Assembly: GCA_016169945.1 (NCBI GenBank)
Contig: JADLSH010000212.1
Span: forward strand, 1,024,001-1,088,000
Source of the DNA: Trachythela sp. YZ-2020
Taxonomy: Eukaryota > Cnidaria > Anthozoa > Malacalcyonacea > Clavulariidae
Reading direction: 5' to 3'
DNA: 64,000 nucleotides
Numbering within the stretch: position 1 is the stretch's first letter; the number at the start of each line of letters is the position of its first letter. Below, piece by piece: positions 45,401 to 57,400 of this stretch. Under the pieces are notes generated by a model. That model made no database searches, was not told where the DNA came from, and saw nothing but the letters and a program-made list of their open reading frames with translations. A program made the position numbers and the translations under genes.

Positions 45401-48400
45401 CCACACCATTAACAGATGATAGTGATAGTGATGAAGATGTTGTCTTAGAAGTGTTTGGTGATGAAAGTGGTGTAGAAAGTGATGCCACTATCAATGAAGA
45501 TGCAGACTTTGACACTGATGATGACACTCTCCCACTTGTTGTTAAAACTCGCTATGGCCGCCATGCTGGACACTGGAACTTGTACCAGTTACAATAAAGT
45601 ACAGTACACCTTTGGTATTCAGGTATTCTTATATAATAAATTTAAATTGAATGTGCCGGAGATTTGTCTTTGACCAGTTAAATTACTAGGTGTGCCAGCT
45701 ATAGTAATAAAAGCAGTATTTTTCAAAAAGCTATCTATGGCAGTATAAGGGTTTATATAATAAAGTACTATAGGGTGGGGTAAATTTTTTTCCCTTCCTT
45801 TCAAAGTTGGGTTGAAGAATTTTCTGTTCTAAAAAATGTTGGGTTCAATTTTTTTTAGGTTTTGAAATATTTTCTCTTCGGGCCCCACCCCGGCCATAAA
45901 TAATGACAGGTCCCTAAGTAAAAATATAAAATAGTTTAAATGATAAAGATGTAAAACATGTTTCGGAAAACCAGGGTATGAGTTGAAACATACTACATGC
46001 AGTATCGTGAATTGAGTTATTCGAAAATCTATCCGAAAACTGTATAGGGATGAGTTTCTTGAGGAAATTACAGATATTGAAAGCATGTATAGTCAAAAGC
46101 TGTACCCAAGACCAAAGCTAATTTTTAACAACGGATTCCTTCCTAATTACAGATAATAACACTGTAAACCCATTGTATTTCGTATCCTTGAAGAAAATGC
46201 ATATTGAATGCTCCTTCTTGTCGTCGATGATAAAAAAAACGGAAAAAAAGTTTGGAAATTCATTCCTTCGACGCTGATTTATGCCATTTTACATGCAGCT
46301 CTCTAAATAGATAAACGATAAACAATACCATTTTACAGAGCATGTTCAAAATTCGGAAAAGTGTTCTGAAAAACTATATCAAAGCTTCATTTCTGGGGTC
46401 AGGTATGACTCCATTGGCAAGTAAAGACCCAGTTGTTACTGGTGTGACACCAACAATTGACCTTAATTAGTGGAACATAGTTTAACCTTTTCTTCTGTTC
46501 TGATTATTAAAACTAGCAGAGCGTGAGCATCATGAAAATCTGGAAACAGGAAGAGATTCTGTTGAGGGAAAAAATGAAGAAACAAAAAATAAAGAAGGTA
46601 TGTGGTTATCTATTTATAGAAAGGGCAACGATGACAGATGGATCAAATTGGGTTGAAACTCTAAAATTGTTTTTGATGTTCTTCCTGCATGAATTCGCCT
46701 GCAGATTTTACGAGAATTCGTGTTATTACTTATTAGCAAAATTACATAGGCGATTATTGAAAATTCTCAACCCGGCCTGATTGGTTGCGCTACCTCGGAT
46801 TAATACGCGATAATCACCTAAAGCGTTTTTAAGCCCCTTTTATCGTAAATGTGCATTTTTTATTTTTTCCCAAATAATCACCAGTGTAATTCTACTAAAA
46901 CGATTATTTGCCTCAGGCTCGCTGAATATCGGTGAATAGAAACCTCGAATTCGTCTCGGTTTTTATTCACCGATATTCACCTCGCCTTCGGCGAATAATT
47001 GTTAAATATTTACAGTATCTAGATATTATATTAAAATTAGTATGTGTATGAAACGGCCCAGTATGGAATGGCCGAGTCCGAACGTGTGTTTTTTAGCTCC
47101 GCCAAATAGAATCACGAATCAGTTATGTCTGGTTGCTCATATGTTGTTGTGTGTATTTAATGAATTTACCTTGCAGCCATGAAGGCTGAATTACGTAATT
47201 ATTACAATTAATACTAAGCTAAAACCAATTATTTACATACATGATATCATAATTATGCTAATTACTTATAAGACAACACTACTTAGATAAAAATTAGTAA
47301 AAATATTTTAAATCTTAACTATTCTAAAATTCAAGAAAGGATGCTAACTATTATTAACCTTTTTACACATTGCATATATAAAAGAGTTTTCCACCCTATT
47401 TGTATGAGTCATAGGAATATTAAACGTTCTTTCATGTCTTAAATTGTAACTAAGTTCATTCCTATCTGGTAATAAAATTATGAATTTTATTGTTTGAGTC
47501 AGACACAGCAGATTGAAATAACTTATCACAAAGATGTTCGTGGTGGTCTTTCAAAGATGGAATACCAAGTAAATTTAGTGTATCAGAATAATTTTCTTCA
47601 GGCATGATAATGGCCATAGCTCTTTTCTCCAACCGTTTCAAATCATTTTGCAAGTATTGAGGCAGTGCATAATAAAATACCGGGATGGCATAGTCCATGA
47701 CAGATCTAACACATGATGTGTAAAAGGTGGCCAAGTCTTTACATGGAACATTTGCACGTTTAAGTTGTTTAAGAAAATAAAGTCTCTTGTTGACCTTTTT
47801 GACCACTTCGTCTATGTGAGGTTTCCATGATAGTTTATTGTTAATAGTAAGACCCAAGAGTTTAATATTCGTAACAACTTCTAACTCTTTTCCATTAATT
47901 ACAATTGGATCAAAGGGCCTCGACTCAGCGTTAAAAGAGATCCGTAGCTCCTTACATTTATCTGGATTAAGTTGCATTCTGTTTTCATTAGACCACATAA
48001 TCACATCATCTGTAATATTTTGGGCATTACTAATAGAGTCTTTCGGAACAATTTCTGATACTGTTGAATCATCAATATACTTCCAGAAGTCTACTTGAGT
48101 TACTTTTAGATCGTTTATCAGTAAAATAAATAACCAAGGTCCTAACTTAGTTCCTTGGGGACACCAGATGGAATTGGGCCCCATTCTGAATAACAGGTAT
48201 CAGCTAATTTAACACGTTGGTATCTATTTGTCAGGAAATCTGATATCCAGTTGATGACGCTATAAGGTATTTCTAATTCTGATAACTTTTGAATCAAGAT
48301 TGAATGATCGATGAAATCGAACGCTTTGCGATAATCGAAAAGGATCGATCTTGTGACAGCACCATTACCGTCAGTGGCAGTGGACCAGCGATGGATCATG

Positions 48401-51400
48401 CTGATTAATGCAATGGTAGTAGAACTTTAAGGAATAGCGCCGTACTGGTTCGGGTCGATGACTTTCACAACCGCTGGTTTCACATAATCAGCGACAATAA
48501 ATTCTCAGCAACTTTAGAAATACTAGCAGTAAGTGAAATAGGTCTTAAATCTTTCTTCGGATTTTTTACAATTTTTATCTTTGGCAAAGGTGTGATATCA
48601 GCCATTTTCCAGGTGGTAGGTACACGTTGCTCTCGATACGAAGTGTTGAGAATAAGTGAGATTGGAAGGGCCAGAACATACGAGTATTCCTTTAATACCC
48701 AATTAGGTAATTTATCGGGACCACTTGCCCTGTTCGTTGGAAGTTTTGACAAAACTTTTTGCACCCTTATTTCGGATACATTTGGAAAGATTGACATTTC
48801 TTCCAACGGAAAATTTGGCAACGGAGATTGTAGCCTGTATTCCTCGAGAGGTTCTAAAAATGCTGTATTAATTTCATTTGCTCGTTCTTTCTGTGTAAGG
48901 TTAGAAAACGCTTCAACATTGGTTAAACTTATCGGTTCCCGTTTGGTGTTAAAATTAGAAATACGTTTAACTTCACTCCACCATTTCTTCGGGTTTTTTT
49001 CTTTCAACTTATGAATATTTAATTTATAGTATTTCGCTCTGCAAGATTTTCGCTCCCTATTGACCAAGTTCCTATACTGTTTAAATATCTTCGATTTAGT
49101 TCCTTCAGTAATATACTTTTCGCCTCAGGCTCAGTAGGCTTCGCATTTAGTTCCTTCAGTAGGCTTCAGTAGGCTCAGTAGGCTTCGCATTTAGTTCCTT
49201 CAGTAATATACTTTTCGCCTCAGGCTCAGTTAAATAATAATGATCATGTATGTAAACATATTGGTCCGCATGCACAAAAGGGAGGTCTTTGAAATATGGC
49301 TGAAGGCATGCATTTAATATTACAGTTAGTAAAGTTTGAGGTGATAAATAAATTATTTTATATGGTGTCAGGAGTGGAGAAACAAGTTTACATAAAGAAA
49401 TACTAAATTGAGCTATTCTATAAAGCATAAAGAGAACGCGCAAAGTGGTTAGGATTACTCCGAATTTCTTTCGTTTAAAATCGAAGTAGATCGAGCGAAG
49501 GAAAAACATGGCAAAGGTCTCTACAACTGATACAAAATGTGAAAACAACGTTGCGAATTACTCTTCCCTTGGCCGATGGACAAAACAGACGAACCATCTA
49601 TTATAGGTGAGCGTGGTTTCGAGTTATTTAATAGTTGGGTTTAAGTGATGCTGAAGAGAAAGTCTTAAAGAAATATTGGGATCATTTTGAAGCCTTTGTT
49701 AAGCCCCAATCGAACGAAATGATGGCAGCTTGGCAACTAAACCATACCAAGCAAGATAATCCTTCTCTGGAAGAGTTCATTACCAAACTCAGAACGCTAG
49801 TTAAAGAAGAAAATTACTTCCCTTCACCTTACCACATTGAGATTGACCCTGAAGTCCCCCAGTCCAGCACCCACCCCGACAGGTACTGATACACCTCCAA
49901 CCAGCATATCTAAATGAACTAAACAAATTAAAAGAAGCAGGAATTATACGTGAAATTCATGTTGAATACACAATGTGTAAATTCTAATGAAACCAAATGG
50001 TACAATTCGCCTGTGACTTGACCCACCTGACCTTAATAAGGCAGTAAAACGCAACAATGCTGAAGAGTTTACACGAAGTACCTGTAGAGGACTGTGTAGC
50101 GTAACCGCTGACTGTTAGTGTTTTGACATTTCAATATCGATCTTTCTTGTTTACTTTACAGCAAGGCACTTTTCTACTTTATTGTAAGTCTTACCTTCTC
50201 GTTGTATTTATATTTAACTTTGTAATCGTCCTATTCATTGGTATAGTCCGATATGCGTATAGTATGTATGTAGTTATATTTTTATTTATTGTATTTACTT
50301 AGGACTCTTTCATCGTCTGTGTTATTAAAATATATCACATATTCGAGAAGGTCATTTCTTCATGAAAGAGTCATGGTTATCGTAGAATGTTCTGTCCCGC
50401 AATGCGATTTTCAAACTAATGACGTCTCAGAGGCACTTGCCATCGCTCTGCTAACAAACCATGGTCTGGCCCATCAGAATACAGCACCTACAGTTTCACA
50501 ACAACCAGCACCCACACTTCAAGGCCCAAAACTTGAGCGGCCCAAAATAGATGTCGGTGTGTCTACTGAAGACTGGAACGTGTTTGTCCGGCGATGGGCA
50601 GTCTTCCGAACCGGATCTGGGATCAATGACACTTCGGCCCCATACCAATTATTCCAGTGTGCTGGGACCGAGCTCGGTAATAGCCTCAATGCAGCAGGTG
50701 ATAACCCCAATGCAGCCTCCAGTACCCTCGACGAACTGCGTGCCGCCATGCGGTCCCTTGCAGTCATCCCCGTTGCTACTTGCGTCCTGCGGACTGAGCT
50801 CCTCCAACTACGTCAAGAAAGGGATGAGACTTTCCGAGCATTTACGGCCAGGGTGAGAGGGAAAGCCGAAACTTGCGCCTTTACAGCCGAATGTGAGTGT
50901 GGCAAGGGCGTGGACTACACAGATCACGTCATCCGCGACGTTCTCCTCAATGGCTTATCTGATCCAGACATCCGCCGTGAAGTACTGGGGACGCCCGACA
51001 TCCTCAAGAAACCAGTCAATGACGTGATTGCCCTTGTTGAGAACAAGGAAATGGCCCGCAATGCCCTTCCGTCATCAACCCTGTCTGCTGTGTCATCTTT
51101 CCAGCGCCAGAAGAATCCAAGGACAACCACTGCTACCACCCCGCCCCCAGCAGATCAAACGAAAGAGGCAACCTGCCCGGACTGCAAGCATACCTTCAAG
51201 GTCTTTACAGAGGGAGCCCGTGGGTGGAACACCAAACCTCACCAATTGTGCATTGACTGCTACCGAGCTCGTCGCAGGAAAAAACGTCAACCCCGCCCGC
51301 CCCACGACAATCAGTCCAGCCTCCAGACCATAGAGCAAGATCCCATATCCCAGGTGGCCGCATTCCATAGCGACCGACCTTCTCAGACAGGTAGACGCCG

Positions 51401-54400
51401 TAAACATGCCTCCACCACCCATGGCAACGTCAACAGAGCTTCAACCACAAGACTTGACCACCACATATTCTCAAAAGGTGAATGGAAACGAGCTCGCCTG
51501 TTAGACCACCCTAGAGTCAAAGTCACGATCTCCGTTGCCAAGTCAGCCGCACCTAGAGTCACCAGCCCCACCCATGCCCCGGGCCACAACACAGAGGTCT
51601 CAGCAGTTGCCGACACAGGTGCACAATCTGACTTGTGGTCCCTGACTGATTTCCTTGCCTGTGGATTCTCCCGCGACGATTTACGGCCGGTTAGTCTTAG
51701 CTTGTCAGCTGCCAACCGCTCTCCTATCTCCATTGACGGAGCGTTCTTTGCAAAGATCACAACGCAACGCAGCAGTGCCAAAGTGGCGTCGTGCCACTCT
51801 ATGGTTTATGTTAGCAGCTCTGTCCAAGCCATGTATTTGTCATACGAGACATTGCTAAACCTCGGCCTGCTCGCAAATGCCTTCCCATCTACGGACAATG
51901 CAGGCAGCCCCAAAGAAAGGCTCCACATCACCGACTCTGATGCATCATCCGCACCTCCATCCATCAACGTCACGCGGTCACTCAATGGTGGTTGTCATAC
52001 GCCGAATACCCCACAAGACACATGCTCGTGCCCCCAGCGTGAGGTTACCCCACCACGCCCATCGGCCCTGCCTTTCCCCTGTACACCAGAGAATAACGAA
52101 CGTATGAAAGCATGGCTCCTTGCTAGATACTCCTCGTCCACATTCAACACGTGCCCACATCGGGCATTACCATGCATGGAGGGCCCACCGATCGAGATGC
52201 ACGTTGACATGGCCGCCACACCGAAGGCCTGCCACACACCAGCCAACATACCCCTACACTGGCAGCAGCAAGTATACAACGACCTCCTCCGTGACGAAGC
52301 ACTTGGTGTCATTGAACGTGTGCCTTACGGAGAACCTGTGTCCTGGTGCCATCGGATGGTGGTAACACGGAAGCACGACGGGTCTCCACGTCGCACGGTC
52401 GATCTCTCGCCACTAAACAAATTTTGTAAGCGAAACATTCGCCATGGAGTCATCCTTCCACCTCGCACGTCGCATCCCCAAGGACACGTGGAAAACAGTC
52501 ACGGATGCCTGGAACGGCTACCACAGCGTCCCGCTTCGAGAATCAGACCGCCCTCTTACCACCTTCATCACGCCCTTTGGCCGTTGGCGCTACTTGAGAG
52601 CACCCCAAGGCTTCCTATCATCAGGGATGGATACAATCGTCGTTTGACGCCATCCTGTCGGCTCTTGTGCGCAAGGAACGCTGCGTGGACGACACAATCC
52701 ACTATGACACCGACTTGGAGCAGCATTGGTGGAGGACCATCGACGTGCTCACACGTGTTGGACAAGCCGGAATTGTGTTAAACCCAGACAAATTCCAATT
52801 TGCCAAACGGAGCGTAGACTTTGCCGGCTTCAGAGTGTCATCCTCGACCATCGAACCACTTCCGAAGTACCTAGACGCCATTAGAGAGTTCCCCCCACCC
52901 ACCTCCACAACCGATATCCGGAGCTGGTTCGGCCTTGTCAACCAGGTAACCAACTACGCACAACTACGCGATATAATGGCCCCCTTCAAGCCTTTCCTCA
53001 GTCCTCGCTGCCCATTCCACTGGACGCCCGAGTTGGAGGCTGCCTTCATAACATCGAAAGAGGCCATCGTGGAAGCCATCCGCAAGGGTGTTGAGATCTT
53101 TGATATACACAAGCGGACCTGCCTCCGCCCAGACTGGTCACGACGCGGTATTGGTTACTTCCTTCTTCAACAGCACTGCAGCTGCTCTTCCGGTATACCA
53201 GACTGCTGCCCTGGAGGATGGCACATCACCCTGGCTGGCTCACGATTCCTCTCATCAGCCGAGGAACGCTACGCCGCGATTGAAGGGGAAGCACTTGCCG
53301 TGGCATGGGGTCTTGAACAGACACGCTACTTCACACAAGGTTGCGACAACCTTGTCGTAATCACCGACCACAAACCACTTGTGAAGATCTTCGGCGACCG
53401 CACGTTGGACGAGATACCCAACTCGCGACTATTCCGGCTTAAACAACGCACCCTCCCGTGGCGTTTCGACATCAAGCACTTACCCGGCAAGACCAACTTC
53501 GCCGCTGACGCAACGTCGAGACACCCCTCACCATCAGGTTCGGCGAACACTGTTTCACTCGAATTGTCCAGTTGCCCTGACTTCATTGAGTCGGCGCTCA
53601 TGGCTTCCATCCGACACGATGCTCAAGAGCTCGGTACGATCTCATGGCCTATTCTCGCGCAAGAAACAGCGGCCGACACGTCCCTGAACCACCTACTCAA
53701 GCTGATAGAGCAAGGCACACAGAGCTTCGACTGCAACGATCCCACACTAGCCAGCCTCTGGCCCATCTGCGAATCTGCATATGCACAAGATGGCGTCCTG
53801 CTATACCAAGACCGTGTTGTAGTCCCTCCGTCCCTCCGCCGCCGCGTTTTACAGCATCTACACGCAGCCCACCAAGGAGCGTCAACCATGGAACAACGTG
53901 CCCGCGCTATAGTCTACTGGCCAGGGATGTCAAAGGACATTCGCGCAACCAGAGACGGATGTGCAGACTGCAACCGGAATGCCCCTTCACAGGCAGCCAC
54001 ACCACCTCTCCCCACTCCACCACCGTCAACTCCCTTTGAAGCGATTTTCTGATTTCTTTGATTATGGAGGACGCCATTACCTCGTAGTAGGAGACCGCCT
54101 GTCTGGCTGGGTAGAGGTGCTGAGTTCAACAGCAGGAACCAACCTTGGCGGCTCGGTGGGCCTCGTGCAACACCTGCGCTCGTTCTTCGCAACGTTTGGT
54201 GTACCAGAGGAGCTCTCAAGCGACGGCGGCCCGGAGTTTATGGCAAGCCATACTGAGGACTTCCTCCGCCTGTGGGGCGTCAGGCACCGTGTGTCTTCCG
54301 TCGCGTTTCCTCAATCCAATGGTAGAGCAGAGGTTGCAGTGAAAACAGCCAAGCGTCTCCTAATGTCCAACACAGGGCCAACCGGCAGCCTTGACCATGA

Positions 54401-57400
54401 CCGTTTCCTGACTGCCATCCTGCAATTGCGCAACACCCCTGATCCCGACTGCAACCTTTCACCAGCACAGATAATTTTTGGCCGCCCCTTACGGGACTCA
54501 CTATCTTTTGTTAACCGACTGGAGAAATTCTCGAATCCAAACGTCCGCCCTCTTTGGCGTCAGGCATGGCCTGAAAGCCCATTCGCGGCCACTCCGCCCA
54601 TTAACCTTAGGCGAGAGAGTATTCCTCCAGAACCAAACAGGTGCCAGCCGGACCAAGTGGGATCGATCGGGAACAGTTGTCGAAGCACAAGGCCACGACC
54701 AATACAGGGTAAAAGTGGATGGTTCCGGACGACTCACCCTACGCAACCGCCGCTTCCTCCGTGCATATACACCAACGACTCCATCCACCAAGCAGTCACT
54801 GACAGCACCACCCCTACCCACCAGCAGCACTGAAAAGCAGGACTCCACACCACACCTTCGCCCCACAGTGACTTTGCCACAACCGACGGATACACCAGAA
54901 CAGACACCAAGTCGCGATACACCTATAGTGAGTCCAACACCGATTGACAGTCCAGACCCACCTGCTCCAGGACTCACAAACGATTTACCACCCACTGTGC
55001 CGAACATACTTCTAGCACCAACCTCGCATCCACCGTCATCGGGCCAGTCCTCACGCCCCAGCCGGGAACGTCGACCCCCTAAACGATTCGAACCTGAAAC
55101 AGGCAAATGGCTATCACATTGAGTGCGTCCACCTATTTAGCGCCATAGAGTTCCGCACTGGGGGGGATGAAGAGTTTACACGAAGTACCTGTAGAGGACT
55201 GTGTAGCGTAACCGCTGACTGTTAGTGTTTTGACATTTCAATATCGATCTTTCTTGTTTACTTTACAGCAAGGCACTTTTCTACTTTATTGTAAGTCTTA
55301 CCTTCTCGTTGTATTTATATTTAACTTTGTAATCGTCCTATTCATTGGTATAGTCCGATATGCGTATAGTATGTATGTAGTTATATTTTTATTTATTGTA
55401 TTTACTTAGGACTCTTTCATCGTCTGTGTTATTAAAATATATCACATATTCGAGAAGGTCATTTCTTCAAATGCTGAAAACTTCAGGATTCTTGATGCAA
55501 GGAATGGTTATTGGCAGGTACCTATCGACGAAGAAAATAACCGATTAGGCACATTTACCACACCATGGGGAAAATTCATATGGAGCAGACTCCCTTTGGT
55601 CTTACGGCCAATGGAGATGTGTTCAAGGAGTAAAAGGATGCAATCTTTGATATTTACTACACCATGGGGATAAATACAGATGGAGCAGATTCCCTTTGGT
55701 CTTACTGTCAGTGGGAATGTGCTCAAGGAGAAAATGGATGCCATCTTTGGAAACCTCGAAGGGCTGAGCGGCATAGCAGATGATACATTCACACATGGAG
55801 AAAGCGAATTGTCTCATGATCAGCACATCATCAACGTCTTAGATACAGCGAGAAAGAACAATGTCCAGTTCAATCCCGCTAAATTTCAGTTCAAAGTATC
55901 CAGAAAAGGATAAAGTAAACGCAATCATTAACATGCCAAGCCCAAAGAATCTAAGCGAACTGCGCTCGTTTCTGAGAATGATAAATTACCTCAACAGATT
56001 TTTACCCACACTGGTCCAAACTTCACTTCCACTTCGATTTGCGTGGCAGCCAGAACACGAAATGGCATTACAACAGATAAAGCAAATCATATCGAGTGCT
56101 CCTATATTAACATTTCACGATCCCGAAAAAGAAACCTGATCCAGGCCGATGCCAGTCCATTATGCAAGCGCCGCTTCTTAGCAGACACAGAATTGAGATA
56201 TAGCAACATCGAAAGAGAGCTGCTCGCTGCAGGTTGGGGTTTCGAGAAATTCAACCACTATATATATGGGAAGAAAGTAACCATCGAAACTGATCACAAG
56301 CCATTAGAAAGTGTTTGGAAAAAGAACATACCTAGTGCCTCGCCTCGGTTACAAAGGTTACTGTTAAGAATGGCCAAGTATGATGTCCAGGTGAGATCCA
56401 TACAGTACAAGGGAAGAACAATTTTGTAGCTGATTCACTTTCACGCACCAGTTGCATGGTGAGTCTAAACAACAGCACTGAGACGCCAATGGTCGAAGTA
56501 GATTTGATAACTAGGACACCACCAGCATCACCTGGAAAGCTTGACGAAATTGAACAGTATACAGCTAGAGATCCTGTGCTACACCACTTGAAAGAAGTAA
56601 TACGACATGGACGGCCATAATTTGCCAGTGAATGTACACATGACCTAAAGGACTACTGGATATTTCGAGAAGATTTAATGTAGAAAATGGTCTTATCGTC
56701 AAGGGTCAAGATTCCACGTCAGCTGGGAAGACCAACGCTTGACATTGTACACCAAGGTCATATGGTAATTGAAATATGTATATTACGAGCCAAGGAATGC
56801 ATATTTTGGCCTGGTATATACAACGACATAAAAGAATTAGAGGCGAAGTGCTCAACATGTTTGAAGTATTCCAAACACCAGCAACGAGAACCTCTGCACC
56901 CCCTCAACGTCAATAACTTCCCATGGCAAAATTAAGATGTGATCTATTCGACTACAAACAGTCAACATACCTCTTAATCGCGGATTATTACAGCAAATTC
57001 CCAGTGATAAAGAAGCTGAGGTCAACCACATAAACGTCTATCATAAACCACCTCAAGTCCATCTTTGCAGAGTATGGTATCCCCCAGACATTAGTGTCAG
57101 ATAATGCTCCCCAGTACAGGAGTAAGGAATTAACAACATTTTACAAACAATGGACAATCAATCACGTTACGAGCTCCCCAATATATCCAAAAATCAACGG
57201 ATTCATAGAGCAAAACTACTCAACCACAGAGAATATCGTACGCTACTACCATACAGTGGCCGTCTACAACGGACGCAATGCAATGATGACAACCTTGAAC
57301 GGCTACAAGAACGTCAAAATGTCCAGAAGAAAGAACACGACAAAACAGCAAGTGGTGGTCTTGGTGAATTTTCACCTAAGCAACACGTGGCATTATACCA

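Larger units (their letters stand above)
40055..45917. mobile_element. 5.86 kb DNA transposon, unclassified DDE family, TAA target duplication
   Basis: It has perfect 46 bp inverted repeats at 40058-40103 and 45869-45914, starting GGGACCTGTCATTATTTATG, and a TAA duplication at 40055-40057 and 45915-45917. Just inside both ends lie G-rich direct motifs (GGTGGGGTAAAT and GTTGGGT followed by poly-T). It encodes a spliced plus-strand DDE-type protein with a SAP domain and a divergent minus-strand SAM-domain protein. The TAA target would suit Harbinger, but the protein does not look like one. Both genes have frameshifts, so this copy is probably dead. Confidence 0.9.

Noticed and set aside
48592..49014. 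140-codon plus-strand frame
   Set aside because: It is the complement of the CR1/L2-like reverse transcriptase coded on the minus strand.
50519..55106. Long minus-strand frames under the young Gypsy element (for example 55106-54501, 201 codons)
   Set aside because: They are antisense shadows of the GC-rich Gag-Pol coding region; the plus strand shows the protease, RT, RNase H and integrase motifs.
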